A stretch of DNA of 64,000 nucleotides from Tsuneonella dongtanensis (GTDB lineage: Bacteria; Pseudomonadota; Alphaproteobacteria; Sphingomonadales; Sphingomonadaceae). The stretch lies in assembly GCF_001698205.1 (NCBI RefSeq), contig NZ_CP016591.1, positions 2,170,001-2,234,000 on the forward strand. Reading direction: 5' to 3'. Position numbers and translations under genes: made by a program. The notes beneath the pieces were generated by a model. The model saw only the letters and a list, made by a program, of their open reading frames with translations. It was not told where the DNA came from and made no database searches. This document shows, one piece after another, positions 10,577 to 23,475 of the stretch (the stretch's first letter is position 1; each line of letters opens with the position of its first letter).

Positions 10577-11665
10577 TTACCCCTGTTTCGCCACCGGAAG
10601 GTGGATGCGGAAATGCGTGAGCCCTGCCCGTTCATCGCGCTCGTGCGCGATGCGGCCGTCCATGTCCTGCACCAGGCGTCGGACCAGCGCGAGGCCGAGC
10701 CCCTGGCCGCTCTTCTTGCTGCTAACGAACGGCTCGAAGACGTGAGCACGCAGGTCCGGATCGATCCCGGGACCGTTGTCGCTCACCGTCAGCTCGATCG
10801 GAAGGCGGACCGAACGCCCCGGACGAATTGCGTTGAAGATCAGGCCGCTCACGTATCGTGTGCGGACGGTGATCTTCGCCCCCTCGGCTCCGGCACAGGC
10901 GTCGCGCGCATTGGCGAGCAGGTTGATCATGACCTGCTCAAGCGTGCCCTCGTTGCCGAGGACTGGCGGCAGCGAGGGGTCGAACTCCTCGACCAGCTCC
11001 ACCCCGCGCAATCCGCCTCCGCGGACCGTGCCAATCGCGCGGCGCACAGCCTCGTGAAGATTGAGCGCAGCGTTCGGCTCCGCTGCTCTGGCTCCGATCC
11101 GCTGCATGCGATCGATCAGCGAAGCGATCCGTGTAACCTCCGTCGCGATGAGGTCTGCGAGCGGACGGTCCTTTTCGTTCAGTTTCCGGGCGATCAGCTG
11201 GCCAGCGCCGCGGATCGCGGCGAGAGGATTCTTGATTTCGTGGGCAAGGATCGCAGGCGCGCCGAGCCGGCTGGAACCCGATTCTTCGGACATCTCGTCC
11301 TGGCCGGCATCGGACAACGTGACCACGCGCCAGCCGGAGTATGCGGAAAGCGGCGATACCGACAGGTTGACGCGGCGGGACTGGTCCCCGGCCCGGATGG
11401 TCACTCCGCGCGCCACCAGGGGAGCGAAATCCTCACGGGAATGAGCCGTCACCCGCGGATCGTCGATGCCGACCACATCGAACAGCGGACTGCCGATCAT
11501 CCGGTGCGCGCTGCGCCCCAGCATCTCCTCGCTCGCCGGATTGGCTTCGACGATGACCATGTCGGGGTCCAGCAGAAGGACCGCGAAGACCAGGCCCGCA
11601 ATCTGCTCACGTGGCCCGGGCAAAACTTGGGTCGCGTCGTCGGCTACCGGCGTCGCCGTGCTCAC
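10577..11665 (-). CDS. ntrB: Nitrogen sensor kinase NtrB
   Basis: Soluble histidine kinase/phosphatase of 362 residues that controls NtrC and is itself governed by PII proteins in other bacteria. N-terminal PAS-like domain (about 22-130; [20 protein letters not shown]), H-box [21 protein letters not shown] with acceptor His, then ATPase motifs [20 protein letters not shown] and GQGLGLALV. No membrane helices. Its ATG overlaps the dusB stop by four bases, so the two are coupled. Confidence 0.96.
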   Translation of the reverse strand: MSTATPVADDATQVLPGPREQIAGLVFAVLLLDPDMVIVEANPASEEMLGRSAHRMIGSPLFDVVGIDDPRVTAHSREDFAPLVARGVTIRAGDQSRRVNLSVSPLSAYSGWRVVTLSDAGQDEMSEESGSSRLGAPAILAHEIKNPLAAIRGAGQLIARKLNEKDRPLADLIATEVTRIASLIDRMQRIGARAAEPNAALNLHEAVRRAIGTVRGGGLRGVELVEEFDPSLPPVLGNEGTLEQVMINLLANARDACAGAEGAKITVRTRYVSGLIFNAIRPGRSVRLPIELTVSDNGPGIDPDLRAHVFEPFVSSKKSGQGLGLALVRRLVQDMDGRIAHERDERAGLTHFRIHLPVAKQG

Positions 11666-12651
11666 GCCGCCTTCCGAAGCAAAAGCGGTTCGTAAAAGCG
11701 GTCGATTTCGCCGAGCACCTGCGCAGCGTCGTCGATGAAGTTGACCTTGTTACGAAACTCCGCGGACCCGTGAAGGCCTTTGGTGTACCAGCCGATGTGC
11801 TTGCGGGCCATCTTCACGCCGGTGAACTCGCCGTAATGATCGAGCATCGCGCGGTAGTGTTCGACCATCGTCGCGTGCTGTTCATCGAGCGACGGATCGG
11901 CCAGGCTTTCGCCGGTCTTCCACCAGTGCATGACCTGGCCAAGCAGCCACGGGCGGCCATAGGCGCCGCGACCGATCATCAGCCCGTCGGCACCCGACTG
12001 CTCGAGGGCTCGCGCGGCATCATGGATGGAACAGATGTCTCCGTTGACAATGACGGGAATGCCGACCGCGTCCTTGACCTTGCGCACGAATGCCCAGTCG
12101 GCTTCGCCCTTGTACATCTGGTTGCGCGTGCGCCCGTGGACGGTGATCATCTGCACGCCAAGGTCTTCGGCGATGCGCGACAGTTCGGGCGCGTTCAGGC
12201 TGTCGTGGTCCCAGCCCATGCGCATCTTGACCGTCACCGGCACGTCCACCGCTTTGACGGTCGCTTCCATGAGCTTGATGGCAAGCGGCACCTCGCGCAT
12301 CAGCGCGCTGCCTGCATACTGGCCGACGACCTTTCTCACCGGACAACCGAAGTTGATGTCGATGATCGCCGCGCCGTTCGCTTCCTGCATTCTCGCGGCT
12401 TCTGCCATCGACGCAGGGTCGCAGCCGACGAGCTGCATCGAAACGGGCTCCTCGATCGGGTCCCACTCGGCCTTCTGGATCGACTGGCGGGTTTCGCGGA
12501 TCGCCGCTTCGCTCGCGATCATCTCGGTCACGTTGAGGCCCGAGCCGTAGCGCCGCACGAGGCGCCGGAACGGCAGGTCGGTCACGCCGGTCATCGGCGC
12601 GAGCACGACGGGCGCGTCGATCGTGACCGGGCCGACCCGGATCGGCGCCAT
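11662..12651 (-). CDS. dusB: tRNA-dihydrouridine synthase DusB (NifR3)
   Basis: FMN enzyme of 329 residues that reduces uridines in tRNA. Starts [20 protein letters not shown] at 12651; the frame is open further upstream, but the family begins here. Visible motifs: [37 protein letters not shown] with the catalytic Cys, [33 protein letters not shown] and [11 protein letters not shown]. First gene of the nifR3-ntrBC-ntrYX-hfq-hflX series; divergent from ispDF across about 100 bp that should hold both promoters. Confidence 0.96.
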   Translation of the reverse strand: MAPIRVGPVTIDAPVVLAPMTGVTDLPFRRLVRRYGSGLNVTEMIASEAAIRETRQSIQKAEWDPIEEPVSMQLVGCDPASMAEAARMQEANGAAIIDINFGCPVRKVVGQYAGSALMREVPLAIKLMEATVKAVDVPVTVKMRMGWDHDSLNAPELSRIAEDLGVQMITVHGRTRNQMYKGEADWAFVRKVKDAVGIPVIVNGDICSIHDAARALEQSGADGLMIGRGAYGRPWLLGQVMHWWKTGESLADPSLDEQHATMVEHYRAMLDHYGEFTGVKMARKHIGWYTKGLHGSAEFRNKVNFIDDAAQVLGEIDRFYEPLLLRKAA

Positions 12652-12753
12652 CAGCGGCGGGGGAGGAAGTGCGTTCAACTGCGGGATGCCTAAAATTTGG
12701 GCAGCGCATAGTGGATTGATGGGGTCGGCGCAAGAAGCTAGCGCGCCAGGGCA

Positions 12754-13887
12754 ATGGGCGTCCTCCCCTCCTTTTCCGCCATCGTCGTCGCCGCGGGGAA
12801 AGGGCTGCGCGCCGGCCAACCGGTGCCCAAGCAATTCGCAATGTGGCGCGGCAAGCCGGTGGTGCGCCATTCGGTCGAGGCGCTTCTGGCGGCCGGTGCC
12901 GAGCCTGTCGTCGTTGCCGTTCCCGAAGGTGCGATGGATGTGGCTGCGGCGGCACTCGAAGGACTATCGGTCCGTCTTGTGACGGGCGCCGCGACACGGC
13001 AAGGGTCGGTCTCGAGTGCGCTGGCGGTAATCGAGAATGCCGAACGTGTGCTGATCCACGATGCCGCGAGGCCCATCTTGCCGGCGCAGGTGATCGAAAG
13101 ACTTTTGTCGGCGCTCGACACCCATACCGGGGCCATCCCCGTGCTGCCGGTCGTCGACAGCCTGGCCATCGGCGAGAACGGAGTGATGACGGGATCGGCC
13201 GACCGCGAGATCTTGCGCCGGGTCCAGACTCCGCAGGCCTTCCGCTTCACTGAAATCCTCGCCGCCCACGACGATTGGCGGGGGGAACCCAACGCTGGCG
13301 ACGATGCCCAGGTGCTCCGCGCCGCGGGCGGTGCGGTGGCGCTCGTCGAGGGCGACGAAGCACTCGCCAAACTGACTTTTGCAGGAGATTTCGTGGACCA
13401 GGCACTGCCCGTTCGCATCGGTACCGGCTATGACGTGCACCGCCTGTCGCGCGGCGAGGAGCTCTGGTTGTGCGGGATCAAGCTGGATCACGACTTCGGC
13501 CTGGCAGGGCACAGCGATGCCGACGTCGGCATCCATGCGCTCGTCGATGCGCTCCTGGGCGCCATCGGAGCGGGCGACATCGGCCAGCACTTCCCGCCGA
13601 CCGACCCGCAATGGAGGGGCGTCGCCTCATCCCGCTTCCTCGAGCATGCCGTGCATCTCGTCGATGAAGCCGGGTATCGGGTCGGCAACATCGATGTCAC
13701 TCTCATCTGCGAGGCGCCGAAGATCGGTCCACACCGCGATGCGATGCGCAATCGTATCGCGGAACTTGCCCACGTCGATGCAGGCGCTGTAAATGTGAAG
13801 GCGACTACCACCGAGCGGCTCGGCTTTACCGGTCGCGGCGAAGGGATCGCCGCTCAGGCCGTGGCCACCGTCATCCGCAAATCGTGA
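12754..13887 (+). CDS. ispDF: Bifunctional IspD/IspF, MEP isoprenoid pathway
   Basis: A 377-residue fusion catalysing two steps of isopentenyl diphosphate synthesis. IspD (about 1-215) adds CMP to methylerythritol phosphate and shows [35 protein letters not shown] and RRVQTPQAF. IspF (about 217-377) forms the cyclodiphosphate and shows the zinc site [11 protein letters not shown] plus [19 protein letters not shown] and the C-terminal [19 protein letters not shown]. IspE, which acts between them, is not in the window. The fusion is typical of alphaproteobacteria. Overlaps the next gene by GTGA. Confidence 0.97.
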   Translation: MGVLPSFSAIVVAAGKGLRAGQPVPKQFAMWRGKPVVRHSVEALLAAGAEPVVVAVPEGAMDVAAAALEGLSVRLVTGAATRQGSVSSALAVIENAERVLIHDAARPILPAQVIERLLSALDTHTGAIPVLPVVDSLAIGENGVMTGSADREILRRVQTPQAFRFTEILAAHDDWRGEPNAGDDAQVLRAAGGAVALVEGDEALAKLTFAGDFVDQALPVRIGTGYDVHRLSRGEELWLCGIKLDHDFGLAGHSDADVGIHALVDALLGAIGAGDIGQHFPPTDPQWRGVASSRFLEHAVHLVDEAGYRVGNIDVTLICEAPKIGPHRDAMRNRIAELAHVDAGAVNVKATTTERLGFTGRGEGIAAQAVATVIRKS

Positions 13888-14444
13888 GGTCCAACGTGAA
13901 ACGCACCCCCGCCCTGCTCGCCGCCGCCGCGCTTGCCGCTCTCATCCCCGCCCAGGCGCAAGCACAAGCCCAGGCCGCGAAGGCTTGCCTGACCGAACGC
14001 GAAGTTGCGCAGATGGCGATCTACGCGGTCCCTTCGGTGGTGACTGGCGTGCGCGGCAAGTGTGCGCCGCGCCTGTCGAAATCGGGCTTTCTCGCTACGA
14101 AGGGCGATACCTTTGCGCAGAAATATGCTGCTCTACAGGTCGAGACTTGGCCGGTCGCAAAGTCGGCACTGCTCAAGTTCGTCGGCGGAAGCGTCGGTAA
14201 GCCGAAGGCCGACGACCCGATCGCGATGTTCGCCTCGCTCCCGGATGAATCGGTGCGGCCGCTCGTCGATGCGATGATCGCGCAGAAGATCGGAGAAGCG
14301 GTCAAGCCCGAACAGTGCGGCAACGTCGAGCGCGGGATGCAGCTCGCCTCGGTTCTCAGCCCGCGCGATAGCGGCGCGATGATCGCGTTCATCATGGCCA
14401 TGACCAAGCCGAAGAATCCACCGATCTGCCCGGCCGCGTCGTGA
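13884..14444 (+). CDS. Secreted protein of unknown function with four cysteines
   Basis: A 186-residue protein with a clear signal peptide (KRTPALLAAAALAALIPAQAQAQ, cleavage probably after an AQA). The mature part of about 155 residues has exactly four Cys (CLTER, GKCAPR, EQCGNV, ICPAAS), so two disulfides are plausible. GTG 13884 overlaps the ispDF stop; an in-frame GTG at 13896 would give a tidier signal peptide (MKRTPALL). Sits between ispDF and pncC with 4-bp overlaps on both sides. No domain recognised. Confidence 0.8.
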   Translation: MRSNVKRTPALLAAAALAALIPAQAQAQAQAAKACLTEREVAQMAIYAVPSVVTGVRGKCAPRLSKSGFLATKGDTFAQKYAALQVETWPVAKSALLKFVGGSVGKPKADDPIAMFASLPDESVRPLVDAMIAQKIGEAVKPEQCGNVERGMQLASVLSPRDSGAMIAFIMAMTKPKNPPICPAAS

Positions 14445-14938
14445 GCGACCTGCTCCCGAAAGAGATCGTCGATCTCGCCCGGCGCGTCGTCGAGGAGAAC
14501 GCGAAGCTCGGGCGCCGCGTAGCGCTCGCCGAGAGCTGCACCGGCGGGCTCGTAGCCGCGGCGTTGACCGAGATTCCGGGCTCCTCGGCCGTCCTCGACC
14601 GCGGTTTCGTCACATACTCCAACGACGCGAAGATGCAGGATCTCGACGTTTCAAGCGAGATCATCGAGACGTTCGGCGCGGTGTCGATCGCCTGCGTCTG
14701 GGCCATGGCGCAGGGGGCTCTCGCGCACTCGAATGCCGATGTGGCGGTTGCGATCAGCGGGGTTGCGGGGCCCGATGGCGGCACAGCGTTGAAGCCTGTC
14801 GGCACGGTCGTCTTCGCGCGCGCTTGCTGCGAAGCGGGGAGCGAACCCGAAGGCGAGCTCAAGCAGTTCGACGGGAAGGACCGGGCGGAAATCCGCCGTC
14901 AGGCGACGCTGGCGGCGCTCGAACTATTACTGCCGTAA
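14441..14938 (+). CDS. pncC: Nicotinamide-nucleotide amidase, CinA C-terminal family
   Basis: Deamidates nicotinamide mononucleotide in pyridine nucleotide salvage. 165 residues, the stand-alone CinA-C size. Signature VALAESCTGGLVAAALTEIPGSS with the catalytic Ser, then GFVTYSNDAK, ETFGAVS and ISGVAGPDGG. Lacks the N-terminal COG1058 domain of full-length CinA. Starts GTG overlapping the previous stop. Its last 40 bases overlap the end of the converging COQ10-like gene. Confidence 0.92.
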   Translation: MSDLLPKEIVDLARRVVEENAKLGRRVALAESCTGGLVAAALTEIPGSSAVLDRGFVTYSNDAKMQDLDVSSEIIETFGAVSIACVWAMAQGALAHSNADVAVAISGVAGPDGGTALKPVGTVVFARACCEAGSEPEGELKQFDGKDRAEIRRQATLAALELLLP

Positions 14939-15360
14939 AGCTCGTGCGCCCGCGCCTCGAACGCGGCCACCATCTTCCGGAAGGCGCGGTCGAAGTACTG
15001 GCCTGCCAGCGCCTCGAAAACCGCATTGCGGAAGGTGAAGTCGACACAGAAATCGACTTCGCATCCGCCATCGTCCATCGGACGAAACAGCCAGCGATTG
15101 TCTAGGTCCTTCATCGGCCCGTCGAGGTAGTGCACCTCGATCCGGTCGGGACGGTGCTTGATCACGCGCGAAGTGAACTTTTCGCGGAGCTGCTTGAAGC
15201 CCACCAGCATGTCGGCGACCATCTCGGTTTCGCTGTTCGACTTGACCCGGGTCGCGACGACCCACGGCAGGAATTCCTGGTACCGCCCGACATCCGCCAC
15301 CAGGTCGAACATCTGTTCGGCCGAATAGGGCAGCGCGTGGACTTCGTGGATGCCCGGCAT
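14899..15360 (-). CDS. START-domain protein, COQ10/RatA family
   Basis: A 153-residue cyclase/dehydrase-type START protein. Family blocks: VHALPYSAEQMFDLVADVG, YQEFLPWVV, MLVGFKQLREKFTSRV, DGPMKDLDNRW and CEVDFCVDFTF. Relatives bind ubiquinone (Coq10) and aid respiration. The E. coli relative RatA was described as a ribosome-association toxin, but no antitoxin-like partner is present here and the ubiquinone role is likelier. Its ATG shares one base with the lipA stop (TGATG), so it is coupled to lipA. Confidence 0.9.
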   Translation of the reverse strand: MPGIHEVHALPYSAEQMFDLVADVGRYQEFLPWVVATRVKSNSETEMVADMLVGFKQLREKFTSRVIKHRPDRIEVHYLDGPMKDLDNRWLFRPMDDGGCEVDFCVDFTFRNAVFEALAGQYFDRAFRKMVAAFEARAHELYGSNSSSAASVA

Positions 15361-16286
15361 CAGCGCGACTGGCGAGCGAGCTTTTCTTCGCGCGCGGCGC
15401 GCATTGCCGCGAAATCGTCTCCCGCGTGATAGCTCGAACGGGTCAGCGGACTCGCGGCGACCTGCAGGAACCCTTTGGCGCGAGCGATGGCGCCATAGGC
15501 CGCGAACGCCTTCGGCGTGACGAATTCCTCTACCTTCGCATGGCGGGGAGTCGGCTGAAGGTATTGCCCCATGGTGATGAAATCGACGTCGGCCGAGCGC
15601 ATGTCGTCCATCACCTGATGGACTTCGAGGCGCTGCTCGCCGAGCCCGAGCATGATCCCCGACTTGGTGAAGATGCGCGGATCGTGCGCCTTGACCTCTT
15701 CCAGCAGGCGAAGCGACGCGTAGTAGCGCGCGCCCGGACGGATGGTCGGATAGAGCCGCGGCACAGTCTCGAGGTTGTGATTGTAGACGTCCGGCCCCGC
15801 TGCGCAGATCGCCTCGACGGCGGGCCGCATCTTGTTGCGGAAATCCGGAGTCAGGATCTCGATCGTCGTATCGGGGGTCTCGCGCCGCAGCGCCTCGATC
15901 ACCTTGACGAACTGGCCGGCACCCCCATCAGGCAGATCGTCGCGGTCGACACTGGTGACGACGATATGGGTGAGCCCAAGCTTCGCTGCGGCCGCGGCGA
16001 CGTGCTCCGGCTCAAGCGGATCGACCGTTTTAGGCATCCCGGTCTTCACGTTGCAGAACGCGCACGCGCGCGTGCACACGTCGCCGAGGATCATCACCGT
16101 CGCGTGCTTCTTCGTCCAGCACTCGCCGATGTTGGGGCATGCCGCCTCCTCGCACACCGTGTTGAGCGAGAGGTCGCGCATGAGCTGGCGCGTTTCGTGA
16201 TAGCCCTTGCTGACCGGCGCCTTCACGCGAATCCAGTCGGGCTTGCGCTGTCGTTCGGTCTTCGGGGCGGACGCAAGGTCGTTCAT
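15360..16286 (-). CDS. lipA: Lipoyl synthase LipA
   Basis: Radical-SAM enzyme of 308 residues that inserts two sulfurs into protein-bound octanoyl groups. Auxiliary cluster cysteines in [13 protein letters not shown]; radical-SAM cluster in CTRACAFC; the C-terminal [10 protein letters not shown] carries the conserved Ser ligand. Start [18 protein letters not shown] at 16286 is chosen since family similarity begins just after it; the frame stays open for another 59 codons without recognisable sequence. Products would lipoylate the PdhB-borne lipoyl domain encoded at 33107-34489. Confidence 0.97.
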   Translation of the reverse strand: MNDLASAPKTERQRKPDWIRVKAPVSKGYHETRQLMRDLSLNTVCEEAACPNIGECWTKKHATVMILGDVCTRACAFCNVKTGMPKTVDPLEPEHVAAAAAKLGLTHIVVTSVDRDDLPDGGAGQFVKVIEALRRETPDTTIEILTPDFRNKMRPAVEAICAAGPDVYNHNLETVPRLYPTIRPGARYYASLRLLEEVKAHDPRIFTKSGIMLGLGEQRLEVHQVMDDMRSADVDFITMGQYLQPTPRHAKVEEFVTPKAFAAYGAIARAKGFLQVAASPLTRSSYHAGDDFAAMRAAREEKLARQSR

Positions 16287-16341
16287 GGGGAGGCCCCTAG
16301 CGATCTTGCCAGCGATTGCCAATCTGGCTAGCGCCGCGGCG

Positions 16342-17313
16342 ATGGACGCCTCGACACTCCTTGCGCCGTTCACATCACCCATAATTCTCTTTTTCGTGCT
16401 TGGGGCGATCGCCTCGGCACTCCGATCGGACCTCGCGATTCCCGAGGCCATCGCCAAGGGCATGTCGCTCTACCTGATGGCCGCGATCGGGCTGAAGGGC
16501 GGCGTTGCAGTCGCCAAGTCCGGCATCGATGCAACTGTGGCAGCCGCTCTATGCGCCGGGCTCTTGCTCAGCCTCTTGCTCCCCTTCCTGGCCTACGCTG
16601 TATTGCGAGCGATCGGCCGTCTCGACAAAGTCAACGCAGGAGCGGTCGCTGCGCACTATGGCTCGGTCAGCGTGGTCACTTACGTGACCGCTACCGAACT
16701 GCTGGGTGCAAGCGGGCTGGTCGTTGCAGGATTCATGGTGGCGGTGCTCGCAGTCATGGAGACGCCCGCGATCCTCAGCGGCCTGTTCCTCGCCCGCCGC
16801 GGCGCGCAGAGCGCATCTGCGAGCCGAGGCGCGATGCTGCACGAGCTCTTCCTCAACGCTTCGGTCGTCCTCCTCCTCGGCAGCTTCGCCATCGGGGTTA
16901 TTGCCGGCCCGGAGGGTTTCGAAGAAGTGAAACCCCTGTTCGAGAGCGGTTTCAAGGGCGTGCTCTGCCTGTTCTTGCTAGATATGGGCCTGATTGCCGC
17001 CAGGCGACTGATAGATTCCCGCGCGCTAACCGTGCGCCTCGCGGCGCTCGCGATCGCGCTGCCGTTGGTCAATGGCGCACTCGCCGTGGCGCTCGGAACA
17101 GCGCTTGGACTTTCTGTCGCAGATGCCGCCGCACTGGGCGTGCTGGGCGCGAGCGCAAGTTACATCGCAGTCCCGGCGGCCATGCGCCTTGCTCTCCCCG
17201 AGGCCGACCCAGGCGTCTATCTGACGATGTCCCTGTCGATCACCTTCCCGTTCAACGTCGTATTCGGCATCGCGATCTACGCCGCCATGGCGCGTGCGCT
17301 TGCCGGAATGTAG
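16342..17313 (+). CDS. sbtA: Sodium-dependent bicarbonate transporter, SbtA family
   Basis: Integral membrane protein of 323 residues with about ten hydrophobic helices. Hallmarks of Sbt[74 protein letters not shown] and the C-terminal [20 protein letters not shown]. In cyanobacteria SbtA imports bicarbonate with sodium. ATG 16342 is used because an upstream in-frame start would run into lipA. Followed after nine bases by a PII-like gene and then carbonic anhydrase, a layout that supports bicarbonate as substrate. Confidence 0.92.
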   Translation: MDASTLLAPFTSPIILFFVLGAIASALRSDLAIPEAIAKGMSLYLMAAIGLKGGVAVAKSGIDATVAAALCAGLLLSLLLPFLAYAVLRAIGRLDKVNAGAVAAHYGSVSVVTYVTATELLGASGLVVAGFMVAVLAVMETPAILSGLFLARRGAQSASASRGAMLHELFLNASVVLLLGSFAIGVIAGPEGFEEVKPLFESGFKGVLCLFLLDMGLIAARRLIDSRALTVRLAALAIALPLVNGALAVALGTALGLSVADAAALGVLGASASYIAVPAAMRLALPEADPGVYLTMSLSITFPFNVVFGIAIYAAMARALAGM

Positions 17314-17322
17314 GGGCAGTTC

Positions 17323-17631
17323 ATGGTCGAAACCGTTACCCGCAAGCGCCTCGAAATCCTCTCCGACACCCCGCTTGTGCGTGTCGTCACGCAAGCAATC
17401 GAGGATGCCGGAATTTCCGGCTGGACGGTGGTTCCGGTGACGTCCGGCCGCGGACGCGAAGGACGATGGAACGAGGAGCGGGTCACCGGTGCTGACAAGT
17501 CGCTCGTGCTGGCCATCGCATCGGAGGAGAAAGCCAACATTCTGATCGATCGACTGGCACCGATCCTGACGAGTCACGGGTTGCTGCTGACGATGGCGAA
17601 CGTGCAGGTTGTTCGGGGCGAGCGCTTCTGA
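17323..17631 (+). CDS. sbtB: PII-like regulator of the bicarbonate transporter (SbtB-like)
   Basis: A 102-residue PII-superfamily protein. The beginning TRKRLEILSDTPLVRVVTQAIEDAG and the T-loop zone WTVVPVTSGRGREGRWNEER fit the SbtB group; the ending LLLTMANVQVVRGERF matches the last PII strand. In cyanobacteria SbtB binds SbtA and adenyl nucleotides and blocks transport. Located between sbtA and carbonic anhydrase, and its stop shares one base with the next ATG. The nucleotide bound cannot be judged from sequence. Confidence 0.88.
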   Translation: MVETVTRKRLEILSDTPLVRVVTQAIEDAGISGWTVVPVTSGRGREGRWNEERVTGADKSLVLAIASEEKANILIDRLAPILTSHGLLLTMANVQVVRGERF

Positions 17632-18272
17632 TGCCCGAATTCGCGCACATGCTCGAAGGTTACCGCCGGTTCCGGTCGGGCACCTACAATGTCCAGAAGG
17701 AACGCTTCGACCGCCTTGCCGACGAAGGTCAATCGCCCAAGCTGATGATCATCGCCTGTTCGGACAGCAGGGTCGATCCGGCGCAGATATTCGACGTCGA
17801 TCCGGGGGAGATTTTCGTCGTGCGCAACGTGGCGGCGCTGGTTCCGCCTTTTGAAACTGCGCCCGGGCACCACGGCGTGTCGGCGGCGCTCGAGTTCGCG
17901 GTGCAGTTCCTGAAGGTCAAGCAGATCGTCGTTATGGGCCACGGACGGTGCGGCGGCTGCCAGGCCTCGTTGACCCAGTCGATGCACGGCGAAGAGCCCG
18001 GCCGCGGCGGATTCATCGCGGACTGGATCGAACTGCTCGACGAAGCGCGAGAAAGAGTCGTTGCCCGGCACGGCACGGAAGGCCGGGCCGCGGAGCGAGC
18101 GATGGAGATGGAAGCGGTCAAGGTCAGCCTCGCCAACCTGCGGACATTCCCTTGCGTTGCCGAACTTGAGGCGCGCGGAAAGCTCAAGCTGCGCGGCGCT
18201 TTCTTCGCCATCGTGGACGGTGTCCTGCACGTTCTCGACGAGGACAGCGGCGAATTCTCTCCAGTTGCGTAA
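17631..18272 (+). CDS. Beta-class carbonic anhydrase
   Basis: Zinc enzyme of 213 residues that interconverts CO2 and bicarbonate. Active-site pieces are present: ACSDSRVDP (Cys and the Asp-Arg dyad), FVVRNVAALVPP and VMGHGRCGGCQA (His and Cys ligands). C-terminal EFSPV ends a normal-length protein with no signal peptide, so it is cytoplasmic. Third gene of the transporter/PII/anhydrase set; overlaps sbtB by one base. The set would import bicarbonate, regulate import and equilibrate it with CO2. Confidence 0.95.
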   Translation: MPEFAHMLEGYRRFRSGTYNVQKERFDRLADEGQSPKLMIIACSDSRVDPAQIFDVDPGEIFVVRNVAALVPPFETAPGHHGVSAALEFAVQFLKVKQIVVMGHGRCGGCQASLTQSMHGEEPGRGGFIADWIELLDEARERVVARHGTEGRAAERAMEMEAVKVSLANLRTFPCVAELEARGKLKLRGAFFAIVDGVLHVLDEDSGEFSPVA

Positions 18273-18300
18273 TCACCGGCCGCGGCCCATCTAGCGGCCC

Positions 18301-19023
18301 ATGAATAACGAGAACAACCTCAAGAATATCGCCCTGCTGATAGACGCGGACAACACCCAGCCTGCCGCTATCGACCCGGTCCTGACGGTCATGGCCGAGC
18401 TCGGCCAGGTCAATATCCGCCGCGCCTATGGCAACTTCGCCAAAGGCAACCTGGCCAAGTGGGACACGATCACGAACCGCTTCGGCATCCGCCCACAGCA
18501 GCAGTTCGACGTATCGAAGGGCAAGAACGCCACCGACATGGCCATGACCATCGATGCGATCGACTTGCTCTACCAGGGCAAGGTCGACGGCTTCGGGATC
18601 ATGAGCAGCGACAGCGATTTCACGCCGCTCGTCACGCGTCTGCGGCAGGACGGAATCATCGTCTACGGGTTCGGCAGCGCCAAGACCCCGCAAGCCTTCA
18701 AGTCCGTCTGCACCCGCTTCATCGACATTGACCAGCTTATCAAGACTGCCGCCAGCGAAGGCAATTCATCGCCGGATTCTGCGCAGACGGTGGCAGCCGA
18801 CACCGAATTGATGGAACTGATCGGCGCCGCCTACAAGGAGGCGAAGCGCGACGACGAAGGCTGGGCCAAAGTGCAGCAGGTCGGCCAGATCGCCGGCAAC
18901 CGGTCGAGTTTCGACGTGCGCAACTATGGCTTCAACAGCCTGTCGGCGATGTTCCGCAACCTTGGCAATTTCAAGGTGGAGCGCCGCGACGACGGCCAGC
19001 TCTGGGTCAAGCGCCTTCGTTAG
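18301..19023 (+). CDS. NYN-domain ribonuclease-like protein with OST-HTH/LOTUS domain
   Basis: A 240-residue LabA/DUF88-type protein. The NYN (PIN-like) domain covers about 8-150 with acidic metal-site residues in IALLIDADNTQPAAID, KNATDMAMTIDAIDLLY and GIMSSDSDFTPLV. The C-terminal part (about 165-238; LMELIGAAYKEAKRDDEGWAKVQ, then FDVRNYGFNSLSAMFRNL) looks like an OST-HTH/LOTUS RNA-binding domain. Known NYN proteins are nucleases or RNA-silencing factors; the RNA target here is unknown. Stands 28 bp after the carbonic anhydrase on the same strand. Confidence 0.87.
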   Translation: MNNENNLKNIALLIDADNTQPAAIDPVLTVMAELGQVNIRRAYGNFAKGNLAKWDTITNRFGIRPQQQFDVSKGKNATDMAMTIDAIDLLYQGKVDGFGIMSSDSDFTPLVTRLRQDGIIVYGFGSAKTPQAFKSVCTRFIDIDQLIKTAASEGNSSPDSAQTVAADTELMELIGAAYKEAKRDDEGWAKVQQVGQIAGNRSSFDVRNYGFNSLSAMFRNLGNFKVERRDDGQLWVKRLR

Positions 19024-19086
19024 AACGGGAACGGGCGCACACCCGATGTGGATGCGCGCCCGCTACCTTACCGCAAATCTGTCGCT

Positions 19087-20385
19087 TTACGGCGCCGTAG
19101 AGGCGGCCGCTCCTGCACGCTGCGCGGCGTAGACGCCCCACAGGCGCGCAATGGCCTGACGTGCGCCGTCAACCTTGGCGAAATTTGCCTGCGCCTCGCC
19201 GATCTTGCCCTGGTCGAGCTGAGCAATACCCAAGCGCGTCAGCACGCGAGCGGTATCGACACCGGGACGCCCGAGCGCGAGATTGTAGAACTCCTCAGCC
19301 TTTGCTGGTTGATTGTAGCTCAAGAATGCGTCCCCGGCGGCCATGGCGGTGGCTGCGGTGGAGCCCGAGGCCTTTGCGTCTCGTTCGAGACCCGGAAGGT
19401 CCGCAAGGTCCGCCTTGACCCGACCGCTGGCGATGTTGCGCGCTTCGGTCACGAAAACGTCCCCGGACTTCAGAAGCCCAGCAGCGATACCGGCATCGAT
19501 CACGCGCTGGGTCTCGCCGGGAAGACGTCGGGCATCGGCGGCAGTGATATAGTCGACGTAATCGCGTTCGTACCGCAACGCATCCGCGCGCGCAGCCAGC
19601 CTGAGCAGGTCGAGCAGTTCCTGACCATCGTAGTCGCGGAAGTTGCGCTGGATCGCGATCGCATCACCCCAGCTCGACTTCGACGGATAATACTGGGCAT
19701 ACATGCCGGCGTACTTCATCGATTGCGCCTCGAGCTTGGCCTGATAGGCCTGCGCAACCGCACGCTTGAGCCAAGCTTCCGGAGCCTTTTGACCAGCTGC
19801 AACCTTGCGAGCGATTGCCTTGTCGAGTGCATCGAGCCCGGTGGGAACCTGGTTCTCGGCAAAATACGTTTCGGCGATGAGCAATTCCGCGTCGCCATCG
19901 TACCCGGCTGCCATCGCCTGCTCCGCGCGACGACGGACCTCTGCCCACTCCTTCGCGTTGTATGCAAGCTGGGCAGCAGCGAAGCTGTTGCGCGCAAGGT
20001 CGGCTGCAGGGGTCTTGCCGCTGTCCAGCATCATACCAAGGCCCTGGCGTTGCAGGGCAGTATCGCTTGTCTTGCTGCCAGCGCTGAATACAAGCTGTCC
20101 CGCCGCGAACCTGTCGTCGGGCGTTTCGGCGGCGGCGATCACCGCTGGAAGCTGTGCCTTGACTGCAGCAGGATCAGGACCTTCGCTCAGCGCTTTCGAG
20201 ACCGGCTGATAGGCAGCGATGAAGGCCTTCGAATAGTCTGCCTTCGGCGCGACAGCCTGTTCCTTATCCTTTCCCTTTTTCTGGGCAAGCGCAGGAGTGG
20301 CGGTGGCCGTCAAACCGACGGCGGCGGTAGTCGCCAGCGCGACAGCAAAGGCAAGCCGCGATCCGGCGGCACGAAACTTGGGCAT
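19087..20385 (-). CDS. Secreted tetratricopeptide-like protein
   Basis: A 432-residue exported protein of unknown role. ATG 20385 is preferred over 20400 because GGGAG lies at the proper distance upstream. A signal peptide ends near TATATPALAQ, followed by a Lys-rich stretch. The remainder is Ala-rich helical repeat, best seen near the C-terminus (AEEFYNLALGRPGVDTARVL, TRLGIAQLDQGKIGEAQANF), which fits TPR units. No enzyme motif. It stands alone, divergent from gyrA across a gap of about 300 bp in which I recognise no gene. Confidence 0.82.
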   Translation of the reverse strand: MPKFRAAGSRLAFAVALATTAAVGLTATATPALAQKKGKDKEQAVAPKADYSKAFIAAYQPVSKALSEGPDPAAVKAQLPAVIAAAETPDDRFAAGQLVFSAGSKTSDTALQRQGLGMMLDSGKTPAADLARNSFAAAQLAYNAKEWAEVRRRAEQAMAAGYDGDAELLIAETYFAENQVPTGLDALDKAIARKVAAGQKAPEAWLKRAVAQAYQAKLEAQSMKYAGMYAQYYPSKSSWGDAIAIQRNFRDYDGQELLDLLRLAARADALRYERDYVDYITAADARRLPGETQRVIDAGIAAGLLKSGDVFVTEARNIASGRVKADLADLPGLERDAKASGSTAATAMAAGDAFLSYNQPAKAEEFYNLALGRPGVDTARVLTRLGIAQLDQGKIGEAQANFAKVDGARQAIARLWGVYAAQRAGAAASTAP

Positions 20386-20682
20386 CGAGTGGTCTCCCAT
20401 GAGTGGACTCGGCCCCGCAGGGGGCCTGCTGTCGGTACAATCGCGCTAGTGGCCAATCGTGCCGGACATTGCAAACCGAACTACGACCTGGGCCGTGAAC
20501 GGCCTTTGAACGATGGTTTCAGGCAGCCGACAGCGCTTGCGCGGGCGGGTCACCATTCTTATGTGGAAAACGGCCTCTGCACGAGTGCATTCACTCCGTA
20601 CAAACTGGCGGTTTGAGCCCCCTTCCCCTAGGCCGGAATAAGCCCGCCGCGCCGCTGCGCGCGCCACAGAAACGGCAGACCT

Positions 20683-23471
<2,789 letters not shown>

Positions 23472-23475
<4 letters not shown>

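Noticed and set aside
14899-15360. COQ10-like gene as a RatA toxin of a toxin-antitoxin pair
   Set aside because: No small antitoxin-like neighbour (RatB type) is present; it is coupled with lipA instead.
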